Shown: positions 12,816 to 25,128, counted from the first letter of the stretch. The stretch is 64,000 bases of DNA from Eutypa lata (GCA_022661535.1 JAKULF010000003.1:4092001-4156000), one strand, 5' to 3'. Made by a program: numbers and translations. The notes: a model not told the origin generated them from the sequence alone.

Positions 12816-13869
12816 GCATGGATGATATTATTTAAGCTTACGGAGGCGCCGTATACATTTCGTTGGTCCTGAGTCTTCTGTTACTCAGGGTGGTGGACTG
12901 GCGTACCTAGGATTTCATGTAGTATGAGGTGTAAAAAAAGGAAGATGGTTGTGATGTAGGCCAATTATACATTGTACAGAGCATTATCAGATCCTCCTTC
13001 CTCAAGTGAATCCTCTGTTTAATATTTAACAGTAATATATACTATAGCTTGGCCAAAGGTGTGTTACTGTAGAGAAGCATTGCTAACCTCTTAACTTGCA
13101 GTAGTTAAAGCCGGTCTTGAAGTTAGCGATGGGCCAAGGAGACTGAAAGTCTTAGAACTAGATAATATACGTCGACGTCAAAAGCTGTACTCACATTCCT
13201 ACGCGAAGATATGCATGCTCCTCCGATATGAAAAAGTCAGGCTATGCTTCTCTTCTTTAGTCAGCTAAGGTATATTGTATATACTCCAGAGTCGGTTCGA
13301 GCTCTTTAACTCTTACTTGGGGCTGTAACTTTGACTTGGTCTTCTTGCTCCTTCGTCTTGGTCATTACTACGCCTTTTTTTATTGAAGTAATATGTTGCT
13401 CATATCTTGAATACAAGCCTATTATATTCGTAAGGAAAGGATAAATCATTTCTATATCTTGTCCATACCGATGGTATCGCACCAATGCAACCATATATAA
13501 TCTACCTTTAGTCGTGTTGATATAACTATACAACTTGTTGGAAGCACAATACATTCCTTTCACGTTATGATGGTAAGGTTGAGGTAAGAATTATAGCGGA
13601 AAACATAGATAATATGATTTCATTCTAGGTAAAAAAGAAAAAAGCACTTTTAGAGCCGTCTATTAAGCCCCCCCCCCCCTAATGCAAATGCAAGCGCCAT
13701 GAAGTATTGTTTACATTCGCCATTCGCCAAACAAATATCAGATATACCCGCACGCCGTCAGAATGACAGCAGAAGGCGCGTACCAAACCACATATATTTC
13801 CCGATCTTAACCATTAAATAGCTGCAGCATGCCAATTGGCCATACGCGGCTGCGTCGTGACCGGACACC
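12816..13869. other. Convergent intergenic region
   Basis: Between the 3' ends of EMP24 (+) and the SulP gene (-). AT-rich; a C9-10 run at about 13670-13679. No gene recognised. Confidence 0.5.
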
Positions 13870-16800
13870 TTAGTTCCCAACAGCCGAGATGTAGTTCGTC
13901 ATGGCATTCATGCGCTCAGACGTCAACTTCAGCGAGACCGTCAGGAGCTCCTGCGCGACCTCGGGCTCCTCCTTCTGCAGCTTCACCCACTTATCCGTAT
14001 CCATGACCCAGACCACCGTGTTCTTAACAGCGGATACGGTCGCAGTGCGGTCTGTCGAGGAAAAGAAGGGGAGCTCGCCGCATGTGGTGCCTTGCACGAT
14101 GGGTTCGGAGAGACGGCCCTGGGGCGTCTCGTAGTCGGCGCGGAGCTCGCCCGTCTCGATCAGATAGAAGCCGTTGGCTGGCTCGCCTCGGTAGAACAGC
14201 ACAGTCCCGGCGGGAATCTCCCTGCTAGCGAAGTATGGCTTTGCTCGGAACCAGAAATCTTCGTTCTGCTTGCTCATGTCATGGAAAACCTGGAGCATAA
14301 GACGGAGAGGCTCACTTATGCTCTGCCATCTCGTCGCTCGGCGTATCTCTTGTTGTGTTAGTACGTTTTTGGCTGCCTGCAGTGTGCGACTCCGCCGGGG
14401 AGACTGAGATAAGATATCTAGGCTATGGATTGCCTGGTTGTTATGAGGGACATCTAGATGTGCTGATGGGGTCGGCCGGGCAACTCTTAACGCATCTTGG
14501 CGAGCGTAAAAGGTCTTGAGTTGCTCGTTTTCGCAGCTCTCTAAAGCCGAGTTCAGGTCCGGCATATATTTGACCTCGACATCGTCGCCGCCAAGCCCTA
14601 CCGCTCTTAGATCGCGGCCGATTTTGCTCTCTGGGTCTTTTCCACTTAGGAGAAGTTCGACTCCTTTTCTGTCCAAAAGTCGACTGATTGTCATGAATCC
14701 TTCAACTGCTGAGTAATCTATCCCGGTCACATGCCATAAATCAATTATCATATATTTGATCGGATGCTGGTGGAAGTGTTTGTCTGATATCAGATCGCGG
14801 ATTTTCTCTTCGACGCCGACAATCGTACCGAAGAATAGGAAACCAGACAGTTTGATGATGTACGTTTGTTGGCCGACTTGTTGCAAAAAGTGGTGCTGGG
14901 AAGGATTACGCCTCACCATCGAGCCAACTTGATCTCCAGTGTAGATTGCTCGAATAGCCGGGACCCGAGATGCGTGGAATATTGCCGAGACGAAGGCAAG
15001 TACAATACCCAAGAAGATACCAACGACAAAATCGTAAATACCCATAGTCAATATGATAACAACAATCTAAGGAGGGTTCAGTTAGCTAAGTTCGGATACC
15101 AGTTGTCAAATATCGCTTACCGTCAAATACTCGACTTTTTGCAGCTTTCGTCTCGGTGCCACCAGTGCGTCTTCCAACAATTCAAGTCCGAGGACGAATA
15201 TCAAAGTTCCAACCATCATAACTGGAATGTAACCGATGATAACTGGTCCGATCAGGAGCATAACAAACGTAAGCCCGGCAAGCATCAGGCCGGCAAGGCG
15301 GCTATTTCCCCCTGATCTTATGAAAAACAAAGTATTTGCATATACCAAATAATTCTGGATGCTCCCCGTGAGACCGCTGAGGAGGTTAGAGTAGCCGTGG
15401 AGTTTGAGTTCATGGTTGAGATCAGCATGGTCCTCGCCGGTACTTTGCGCCAATGCTGGCACGTTAATGGGTACATGAAGAAGACTGAAAAAAGTCAAAG
15501 CAAACATTGCACCGAGGGTTTCAGAAATGGCTCCCCAGTGAACAAGTTCGAACTCTGCAAAACAAATTAGCGCTTGACTTGTCTAGAACATATGGAGAAC
15601 AGCTCACTATATAAAGTCCAGAAGTACCACCATGGCTCGCCGGATGGAGGTGCGTTGAAGATCCATCCGCTATGTCTTAGATTATCCGGCTCCAACGAAT
15701 TTATAGTAGCGACAAAAAAGTAAAACAAGATAGGTATCAATAGAATGTAAACAGATAAGAAGTACTGGGAGGTGACCTTCTTCTGAAGTCCGAAGAGGAG
15801 GATGGCTAAAGCAAGAGGGATGAGCCAAAGAGGAAGAGTGTCCGTCTGAATTAACTTGCGGCCGGTGTCAAGATCATATTTGAATTCCTCAAGGCGAGCG
15901 GAGACTTCGAAACCGGTGGCTACTAAGAACCAACCCACACCACCGATGCAGCCAATTAGTATATGACGTGGGATAAAGCCCACGATATATCCCAGGCGGA
16001 ACCTTCCCATAAGGTAAAATATGGTTCCAGTGAGCATCGAGCTAAGGGCATATGAAGTTATTGTAGTAGCGATGACGGCGTCTGGCTGATCCTCGCCTAC
16101 AATTGATTCGATAGTCGTAGCCATATTGTGAAAGAACGGGACGACCTCAATCTACACAACAATTAGCTAGCAACCATACATAGGGATGATACTAAGCACG
16201 TACCAATTCAGAACCAACTCCACCCCTGAATACGCTGCCAAATGAGAAGGTCAACTGGGATATAATTGTGCTGACGTAAAATATGGATATTCCCGCTGGG
16301 CCCAAACCTGAGAAGATTGGGTTCCCGAGTGGAAATAAGATCATTCCTGTATTGTTGTAAGTCTTACGTAACAGAACTTAGTCAGTGAGTATATGCATAC
16401 CGTAAGAAAGAGCATCAAGGATGTTTAGGAGAAGCCCAACAACGACAGCGGGCAAGCAACGTGCTGGCTCTACAACAGTATGGTGCCAGATGGCCTTCCT
16501 ATCCCAATTCTTTGGCTTAAGTATGCTAGAGAACCTATGTAGCTTATTTTCACCTTTATCGCCGAGGGGTAAGAGATATCGGTTGAGGAAAGACCGAGTG
16601 TTTGGCTTCTTCGGCTTCTGGTTTTCAATGTCACCAAACTCAGAAGCAGTGCTCGGGGAGCCAGGCTGACTGGGTTTCGAATTGAGCAACGGGGTCGTTT
16701 CTGACGGGGTAGAAGACATGCCATTGTTGGAGAAGAGAAGATCATCCTGGAACGATAATCTATCCGGTGTGGGTAGGAATGAAGCCTGTTGGTCAGCGTC

Positions 16801-17416
16801 TTGAACATGTCCATTGCCAACGGCCTGGTCTGCGAAAGGCTGCGGGGGAGAATGCCTGAGCATACTCGAGAGCATTGAGGGCCCGGAAGCAGTTGAAGGG
16901 TCTATCCTTGAATCAGGTGAAGGTGGCTCAGAAACCTCCTCAATGGTCTCCGCCTCCGAAGCATGTGATTCTCCGAAGTAGTCTATCCCATCCTGAGAGG
17001 CTGAGATATCTGGCCCATGTTGTGAAGAGGACGATGGCCTGTGGGTAAGGAAAGACGCGCTTTGCTTGTCCTTCTTATCAGACAAGACATAAGAGGCAAG
17101 CTCGGCAGTGTCTTCACGAACACTGCGGGCAAACTGGGCGCTATCGATAGGAGCTACGGCTACGATGAGTTGAAATCCGGCCATTGGGAAATCTGTTGGA
17201 CTTACATAGGTGATCCCTTGCGGACCCCGGTATAAATGACCTTGTAGGCTCCCTATGGCTAGCAGAACTTGCCGAAGTTGATAGCAATCTTGCGTCAGCT
17301 TGAGCGAATCGGGAGTTTTGACTTGTACGCCCCGGCAAGTCCTCTTCGGTAGCCGGCTGAGACGGGATGCCAGGGGATCGTCTCCAAGAGGAGAAGCTGA
17401 ATGATGAAGTAGACAT
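13870..17416 (-). CDS. VSB1: VSB1-type SulP/STAS transporter with cNMP-binding domain
   Basis: Six exons: 17416..17206, 17159..16402 (to base 16401), 16346..16204, 16151..15608, 15554..15121 and 15066..13870; 1095 aa. Residues 1 to about 300 are Ser/Pro/Glu-rich and cytoplasmic; about 300-720 are the SulP membrane core (VVGLLLNILDALSYGMILF, MGRFRLGYIVGFIPRHILIG, NYLVYANTLFFIRSGGNSR); about 760-870 are STAS (YIIKLSGFLFFGTIVG, IDLWHVTGIDYSAVEGF); about 970-1080 are a cyclic-nucleotide-binding fold (TCGELPFFSSTDRTATVSAV). This architecture matches budding-yeast YGR125W/Vsb1, reported to be needed for vacuolar accumulation of basic amino acids, rather than the plasma-membrane sulfate permeases. 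The first intron has two acceptor choices 6 nt apart (exon 2 from 17159 or 17153), both in frame. Substrate is inferred only from that orthology. Confidence 0.85.
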
Positions 17417-19963
17417 AATGTATATTTGAGCTTTTAGCCCTTCCAAATTCTAAGGAAAGCCAAACATTGATGGGCGAGAGTCGAGCACAGTATGCGAAAT
17501 CAATTATTGGTTACGTGACAAGACAAATGACCCGAGCTGCTGGGGCCTGATAGGTCGAGGTAGAAAAGGATGCTAGTATTGTGGTTATGAACAATATGCA
17601 AGACAGTAAGTAACTAACTTGAGTTCCTAGAGGTAGACAGCCATGACCTGCAAATACAGACTGAGGTTAGAAGCTCATGCATGATGAAGAAGTACCTCAG
17701 ATATGATATTGTCGTTAAATTGAGACCTTGGACGGATACAAGAGGCTTTTGAGTTGACAGGCATCCTGGGGTCGAGCTAATGTTGGAAGGTCCTAGTTCG
17801 AAGCTCGAACCCACTATACGACGGCAAACCAAGCAAATTTGCATTTTGCCCCGCTGCCCAGGAGTACATCTACTAAACTAAACTATACAGATCGAGAACC
17901 AAATCTAGTGCCGAAGGCCAGGAGAGACGGGCCTAGATGGACATGCAGCAGACACAGGGATTCTAGTCTGGAATACCTAGATAAATGTATGTATGTATGA
18001 TAGAATTTATACGTTGGGGGTGAGTATTCATAGGTATTTATTACAATTTGTCATGTGAGTTTGTCATGTTATAGACGTCAGTATATAACTAACTACCTAC
18101 CTAAGGAAATATGTAAGCATCAGAACTCATAGTCACCCAGCTTGTTCACAGAACACGCTCTAATAAAGTCTTCCCCCTGAGAAATGTCCCCAAGATTCTG
18201 GTGTATACCATAGTTAGGGGTTATGACGAATCCCGATTGGATAGTACCTACATCTAGTCAAGTGTTGTATGACAGATAAAGAAAGACGCCGGTGTGCTAC
18301 TAAGATAACATGGACTGAACTACTGTTATCTTATGTACCTCTAACTGGTCAAGCTGCTCATGTTCATCACATGAAGCCATTATAAACTCGAATTACTCAT
18401 ATATACTAACTTACCTATAGAGAGCAAGAAACCTATCATTTCTACTAGTGGCTTACGTAGGTAGGTATAAAGGTAGGTATAAGAAATCGATGAAAAGGGA
18501 AGTCTTTCTTCGATCCTTTCCAGGCATGAGGTTCGTTGAATCTGCGACGCGGCTCAACCACGTTACAACGGTCTACGAGTGGTTTTTTCCATAGGCCAAT
18601 GGGCAGTCCTCAGCATGCGCATCTTGCATGCGCATGATGCAATTATAGTTTTTATCCCTGCCACCGGATGGCGGGGCATCTGGCGCTCTGGTGGCCTAGG
18701 CGACAGTGCGAATTGTCCTGAGGATGCAGCTGAAAGAAAACGGTCCGGTTGCACAGGCAGACAGGCAGTTGTCGATACATGCACTTCTAAAATGTAGGGA
18801 AAATGTTTCATAATCGGCATGATTATATCACGTTTATACTATTATCTAGATACTCGTTATAAATAAGCATATATCCTCGAAGTTTGAACATTTCGAGTGT
18901 TTGTATAATGCATTCATTCATTGTCACACGCATAAAGAAGCATGCCAACCCTAGATACATACACCGGTGAGAACATATCTAATCTGAGGACACTTTATAG
19001 CGAACCAAATACTGGAACACAATATATCCATCTACCTTACCTATACAGCTACACATCTACCTGAAGTATGGAGTAAACACTTTGTCAAGGTATTATGCTC
19101 GCTCAAATGTATGTATTCAGGTAGGTATTATGCTTGAACCACAGTTACGCGTGGGCTTGCATCTCATCCTGGAATCTTTTACGTATCTCAAATCTATAGC
19201 ATTTGTCGAAACCTCAGAGCCCAGCAGAGGACCAACGGGACGGCCCTTTTCTTAGCCCGTATTTGTCCCATGTAGTTATGGTTACAATGCAACTTCCAAA
19301 ACTCTTTTCCGTCAGGTGTTGGCCTTCTGCAGCAGCCCCCAAATGTCTTCTCCACACCCAGCCCTTTCTTGTGATTCGATGCCACATTTCAGGGCCACGA
19401 CCCCGTTAAACCAGCAAAACGTGGAGTGCAGGTAAGTAAGCCAGGGGATATCCATCCGGACAGGAATCCGATTCATCCACTGAAAATCGGCAGGCCCATG
19501 TGATTTTCCTAGTTAGGGCCAAATATGCTCACGCTGCGTGCGAATGAGGAGTCTATGCTTGATTAAGGTGTAAGGCGGTATAGCCCTCAGCAGCGGATAA
19601 TATGTTGTGATCGTCTATTAACTTCAGAGGTGGTGTAACCATGTCAAAACTCCTACAAAAACCTGCAATCGTGGGTGTTCTAAGCAAGGATTGCTCGAAA
19701 TTTGCTCCCTTACATTGTAATTAGTTGCAAATACTGTTTGCTCATCAGGTGCCCCAATTTCGTTTATCGTAAGTTGTCATGAAATCATGCATTCCACTGT
19801 CGTCATAATGAGACTGCAGCTTAAGCACAGTCTCTGTAGTTGCTGCTTTTCTAGATGAGCCATACGGTTATGGCTAAAATGAGGAGTTGAGGTGTTCCGC
19901 CACTTATGCACGCCGTACCATCAAGTCATAGTGGCGTGACCTGACGACTTCGATTTGCATCCT
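17417..19963. other. 2.5-kb intergenic region, no gene recognised
   Basis: It lies between the SulP gene start and the PSF1 3' end. Only short, unrelated open frames are present (17614-17844, 18563-18820, 19194-19385). It holds GGTA/TACC runs (about 18096-18102, 18456-18480, 19118-19125), a TGTA run (about 17986-17999) and a repeated palindromic octamer at 18615-18635. A non-coding RNA or fast-evolving small gene cannot be excluded. Confidence 0.5.
18613..18635. repeat. Direct repeat of GCATGCGCAT
   Basis: Two copies of the decamer (18613-18622 and 18626-18635), each containing the perfect palindrome ATGCGCAT, with centres 13 bp apart. Seen directly; function unknown. Confidence 0.85.
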
Positions 19964-20740
19964 TCAACCTAACTTCTGCAGGTAACCTTGTGCTATTAGA
20001 CGTTCAACGTCACCCTGGCGAACGTAAAATTGGCTATTCTTCGTTAAAGTGATAGCTCTATAATACCGTGTCAGCGGGTGTCGACAATAGGGGGCGAACC
20101 CTGATGGCAGTCTTACCCATATTCGGTCTGGATCTCACCAGCATCCTTTAGGACTCGGACATCAATGAACAAGTCACGAGGGGGCTCCAGACTACCCGTC
20201 AGGTCAATGTCGGTCCATTGACCCTTATAGGCAGCGAGTAGATCGCTATACTGCCGCACATAGTCTTCTTCTTGTGGACTTAAGCTACTTGAGCTACCAT
20301 CACCATTTCCCATGCCATGAGCAGTATTTGCTCCTCCAGGGCCGTCTCTGACTTGCTGTCCAGCGAGATCGACCACATCGTAGCCCTTCCAGACCAGCTC
20401 TTCTAGTCTATCTGTTCGCGTTCTATGATATGCGAGCAGACAGCGCTTGTTCCTCCGCATTGACAGATGGTTGACAAGCAGAGTACAAGCCGTAGCTTGG
20501 TCGTCGGTTGGCACGAACGATCCCTGAAATGGCTCTAACAACCTGGCGACATCTTTATCCAGGTCGCGAACCTCTCGCGTGACGGCACGGACTATTTCAG
20601 TTTGATAAGGTGGCAGATGCGTCAGGTTCTGAGTTCTTTTGGCATGTTGAACCTAATCATAATTAATATCTCAGAATGTTTCGATCAGGTATCTCGGCTG
20701 ATGGGCTTCATACAAGTTTGTTCCCCAAATCACCGTACAT
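19964..20740 (-). CDS. PSF1: GINS complex subunit Psf1
   Basis: Three exons, 20740..20714, 20652..20117 and 20057..19964; 218 aa. Exon 1 encodes only MYGDLGNKL, joined in phase to VQHAKRTQNLTHLPPYQ, the conserved Psf1 N-terminus. Exon 2 carries NHLSMRRNKRCLLAYHRTR and, after a Gly/Ser-rich loop, LSPQEEDYVRQYSDLLAAYK and PPRDLFIDVRVL. Exon 3 completes the C-terminal beta domain (GAITLTKNSQFYVRQGDVER, then LIAQGYLQKLG). GINS (Sld5-Psf1-Psf2-Psf3) joins Cdc45 and Mcm2-7 to form the replicative CMG helicase; the Psf1 C-terminal domain contacts Cdc45. Introns are 61 and 59 nt. Without the tiny first exon and the last exon both termini would be missing. Divergent from ADE17, with MluI cell-cycle boxes in the shared promoter. 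Confidence 0.93.
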
Positions 20741-21198
20741 TGTGAGCGCTGTATGTGTCTTCAGAAGATTCTGGGGTTTATATCGAAGACAGCAGCACTT
20801 TGAACGACCTGTCCCAGTCACATGGAACGTCGACAGGAACCTTAGACAGAGAAGTAAGACTTCGTTAAACGCGAGAGGCACGCGTTTTAATTGGACAAAC
20901 ACGCGTTAGGTATCGTTGGCTGTAGGTTTTTAGTACGTATTTCTTAGGTAACTGGAAACAGCCCTATGCCTACCTGGAAGTTAGTGGGGCTGATGCCGTA
21001 AACGCCCCCCAAAACTTTCAGTACCCCGCGGTATTGAGATAAAATTTAATGAGCTTTTTCTTGACGACGACCCCGCCATTATAGTGCAGACGAGGAGCTC
21101 TTATTTAGACTTTCCAGATTGGTTTGCAATTCCAGGTGAAAAGACAATCACTACTGCTTCACAAGAGGACAAGGGAAAAGAAAACTGAAATATCAAAA
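20741..21198. promoter_or_regulatory. Divergent promoter PSF1 / ADE17
   Basis: 458 bp separate the two ATGs. It contains ACGCGA at 20869-20874, and ACGCGT at 20880-20885 and at 20901-20906, about 130-165 bp upstream of the PSF1 ATG and about 295-330 bp upstream of ADE17. ACGCGT is the MluI cell-cycle box bound by MBF in yeasts. A purine/AT-rich leader precedes ADE17 (AAAAGAAAACTGAAATATCAAAAATGG region). Regulation is inferred from the motif only. Confidence 0.55.
20880..20906. promoter_or_regulatory. Paired MluI cell-cycle boxes (ACGCGT)
   Basis: Two perfect palindromic ACGCGT hexamers, starts 21 bp apart (about two helical turns), upstream of a replication gene. Confidence 0.6.
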
Positions 21199-23126
21199 AT
21201 GGCTGCTGCTCAAAGAATTGCCATTGTGTCGGTCTTCGACAAGACTGGTCTGCTGGACCTGGCTAAGGGTCTTGTGTCTCAACAAGTCCGCATCCTAGCC
21301 AGTGGTGGTACTGCTAGAATGATCCGCGACTCGGGGTTTCCAGTTGAGTAAGTTCAATTGTGGATATTCATATAATATGCTTATTTGATATATATATATA
21401 TGAGTGAAGTTGGACACTAACTATATGGGATAGGGATATTTCGGCTATTACCAAAGCTCCGGAAATGCTCGCTGGCCGAGTGAAGACCTTACATCCAGCC
21501 GTCCACGCCGGAATCCTGGCCCGAAACCTCGCTTCCGACGAGAAAGACCTGGCTGAGCAAAGCATTGACAAGGTCGACTATGTCATCTGCAACCTCTACC
21601 CCTTCAAAGACACCGTTGCAAAGCCCAATGTTACCGTTCAAGAAGCTGTCGAGGAGATCGACATCGGCGGTGTTACTCTCATCCGAGCTGCGGCCAAGAA
21701 TCATGCTAGAGTCGCGATCCTGAGCGACCCCAACGACTACGCCGAGTTCCTGAAGGAACTGGAGAGTGGCGAGATTAAGGACGAGAGTCGCAAGAGATAT
21801 GCCCTCAAGGCTTTCGAGCACACGGCGGACTACGATGCTAACATCTCGGCTTTCTTCCGTGCCCGATACTCTGGAAATGGCCAGCAACAACTCGCGCTCC
21901 GGTATGGTGCTAACCCTCACCAGAAGCCCGCCTCTGCCTACACCACATCTTCGAACTTGCCTTTCAAGGTCTTGTGTGGTGCACCTGGCTATATCAACCT
22001 TCTAGACGCCCTGAACAGCTGGCCTCTGGTCAAGGAGCTCAAGGCTGCTCTTGGAAAGCCTGCTGCTGCCAGCTTCAAGCATGTTTCGCCCGCAGGTGCT
22101 GCAATTGGAGTTCCCCTGAGCCCGGAAGAGCGCAAGGTTTACTTCGTCGACGACATTCAAGGCATCGAGACGTCTGGCCTGGCTCAGGCATACGCCCGTG
22201 CTCGTGGTGCAGACCGGATGAGCAGCTTCGGTGACATAATCGCTCTGAGTGATGTAGTTGATGTCCCCACTGCAAGCATCATCTCCAAGGAGGTCTCTGA
22301 CGGCGTCATCGCACCAGGCTACGAAGATGCTGCTCTGGAGATTCTCAAGAAGAAGAAGGGTGGCAAGTACCTTGTGCTGCAGATCGACCCTGAGTACCAG
22401 CCCGACCCTACAGAGGTCCGGACTGTGTATGGCGTTACTCTAACCCAGCATCGCAATGACATTGCAATCAGCCCGGCTTCCTTCAGCCGAACAATTACAC
22501 CAAAGGATTTCGCACTTCCCGAGTCAGCTACTAGAGATCTGACTGTTGCCACTATCGCCCTTAAGTACACACAAAGCAACTCCGTCTGCTATGCCAAGAA
22601 TGGGCAAATTGTAGGCCTTGGCGCCGGTCAGCAATCTCGCATTCACTGCACTCGTCTTGCAGGTGATAAGGCTGACAATTGGTGGTTCCGCTTCCATCCC
22701 CGTGTCCTTGGCATCAAGTGGAAGAAGGGCACCAAGCGGCCCGAAAAGAGCAATGCCATCGACTTGCTAGTTAGCGGCGAACTGCCAAAGTCTGGTCCAG
22801 AACGTGAGGCCTTCGAGGCGGTCTTTGAGGAGGTTCCCGCCGCATTCTCAGAAGAGGAGCGGGAAGAGTGGTCTGGCAAGTTGGGTGACGTTGCAATTTC
22901 TAGCGATGCCTTCGTAAGTTCCACTATGTTTGATCCTGATAGTTCATATAACTGTACTAATATATATCAGTTCCCCTTCACCGACAACGTGTACCGAGCA
23001 CACCGATCCGGTGTTAAGTACATGGCGGCGCCGGGAGGTAGTCAGAACGACTCTGCCGTTTTTGAGACCGCCGAGAAGCTCGGTATCGTGTTCGTGGAGC
23101 AGAACATTCGACTCTTCCACCACTAG
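21199..23126 (+). CDS. ADE17: Bifunctional AICAR transformylase / IMP cyclohydrolase
   Basis: Three exons, 21199..21347, 21434..22913 and 22971..23126; 594 aa, normal for this family (ATIC/PurH). The N-terminal MGS-like cyclohydrolase domain starts [20 protein letters not shown] and includes [20 protein letters not shown] and [19 protein letters not shown]. The C-terminal transformylase domain carries the catalytic [13 protein letters not shown] (Lys-His pair) and [20 protein letters not shown] with SRIHC. It catalyses the last two steps of de novo purine synthesis: 10-formyl-THF-dependent formylation of AICAR to FAICAR, then closure to IMP; cytosolic. Intron 1 (86 nt) restores PVE-DIS; intron 2 is 57 nt, free of stops and a multiple of three, so a naive gene model may read through it and add 19 residues before [17 protein letters not shown]. 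Confidence 0.96.
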
Positions 23127-25128
23127 GGTTGAGAATGTAATAAAATGAAATAAAGCAAGAGATGTCTCAAAAGGGGTATGGAAAATTGAAAGGCTTCAAA
23201 TACAAATTAAAGATACCCAACGTGGTGGCTACGGCAGGCTTGGTAGGGGGGATGGGGCTTACTTACCTGGAAATTTTCTTCAACCGTGTTCTTGTAGATA
23301 TTGTCGGGGGTTTTTGTTCGACAGACAGATGTATTGTCAATGATGAAATGAAAACGAACGGATTCGACCCCATGTTCGCAAGATTGGCATAAATTACTTC
23401 TTTTTCTTCCGCTTTTTGGAATGTGATCACTCAAGAAAATAAAGCATCGTTAGCTTAACTTTAAGTACCTAGGCCATTGATCCATAGTCATCATAGTGTT
23501 TAGGAGTTTGGGAGTACCGTGCTTATGACGACCAGGAAAGGAGAAGTGGTCCCGGCTAAGGAATATGATAATAGAGGAAAATATACGCTGGGTTGTTGCC
23601 TATCAGAACGACAGCATCAACGATCCATTACTACCTTTTTGGCTCTTGTATAGTTAACATAGTCGATCTCTCTAGATAAGACTTCGAAATCCCTAGCTAA
23701 TGTTTGTCCTCTTTCACGCCAGCCCGCACCCTTTGCCATATGTACATGGGGACAGTCGGCTTACTGGACTCATCTGTCCTCCATCGGCGTGAGTCACCAC
23801 CACCACCACCACCTTGCCACCTTAATCATTACATTTCACAAAACGGCGTTGTGTTGGCTAGGTTGGTGGCCTCTGTAGGCAACCAAACATCCCTGACCGG
23901 CTGGGATTGATCCGTGCCAGAGGGTGTACATGATCCTATGCTTTTCGTGAAATTTCAGTGGACATGGTGATGATCGATGCTACATAAGCGCTGCAGCCAC
24001 TTAGCATCGACATACTCGCCTAGTTCTTTGATGATAGTAAACCTACGTGCAGCCTACGACTGCTCTAAAATGCAATTCGAGGGAGCAATAGCTATGTTGT
24101 AAGACGTACGCCCACTAGTTTCAGGGCAGGAGTCTTTCGGGGTTTATTAGCAGGCAGTCTACGATTCGCTTCTACTGCGTATATCTACTTTTACACCGTT
24201 AAACTTGAGGGCCTCACCATACGTACCTAAGGCAGAAAGTCCATCATTGTACCCGTCGCTCAGGCTTGATGCATTCTCACGTACCTAGAGGGTTTGTATC
24301 TCACTCTAGCTACACAGCATACTTGGGACACACATACCGTATAAGCCGATGAGGTCTTCGGCTAAGTGCGTTGCCACTGGGTGTTGAAAGGATTCTAACT
24401 AGCATTGTATCTGATTTATCTCCAGGGTGTCTTTTCACTGGTCGAATACGTGATACCGGTGATACTGTACCAACTTCCAAGTCATCTATGACTCAGAGGT
24501 GTTCCTGGAATGTGGTTAGGACTTCGACACCAACTGGAAAGGCTAAGGGGTCATGCCATGCGGTCGGTCTACTTCCGAAGCTTTATCCGCCTACTTCCTT
24601 AACATGTATGTGGTACCCGACTCATCTGCGTTCTTTCCAGTCTGGATTTCTCTGGCAGCCGTCCCTTCGGAAGTATGCAGTTTAGATGGCAACTCAGTGT
24701 CTGTCTTCTACATATCTAATCGACCGTAGAACCGCTGTTCGACTCATGTAACGTGTTAACCTTTAGCCTCAATACTACTGGGCTTGGCTGGATGCTTGGT
24801 ATATATCATGAGAGAATAGTGGGTTGGTAAATCCTAGTAACCTTCAGCAATACTAAACATAAGAGATCCTGGGCCATAGAGAGGGCACATCGAAGTCACA
24901 GAGGACACGTACCACCTTCAAGTGATTTTACAACATTTCTTTGTTTTCATGTCTATATGGCATCTGTAGGAACACCGTAAAAGGCCTTATCTTATGCCTA
25001 ATGTCCCATCTAGTTATCCCACCCCGTCATCATAATCATCAACTAGGCGTCATGACATTGTGTGAATCATTCATCATGCAAAGAGGGTGTAGGATGCAAC
25101 AGATGCTGTCTGCCCTTGTGCAAGCAGC
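23127..25128. other. Convergent 2-kb intergenic region
   Basis: Between the 3' ends of ADE17 (+) and EFB1 (-). It holds a (CAC)6-7 run at about 23794-23813. Open frames (23162-23392, 24371-24685, 24941-25165) have no recognisable domain and no supporting context, so none is annotated as a gene. Confidence 0.5.
23794..23813 (+). repeat. (CAC)n trinucleotide repeat, intergenic
   Basis: Six to seven tandem CAC units downstream of ADE17. Confidence 0.85.

Noticed and set aside
17780..17830. GTTCGAAGCTCGAACCC resembling a tRNA T-loop
   Set aside because: The flanking bases cannot form a 5-bp T stem with the correct 7-nt loop, and no matching acceptor or D arm is seen; it is a short inverted repeat.
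24371..24685. 104-codon open frame between ADE17 and EFB1
   Set aside because: No recognisable family, no plausible splice partners, composition like the flanking non-coding DNA.
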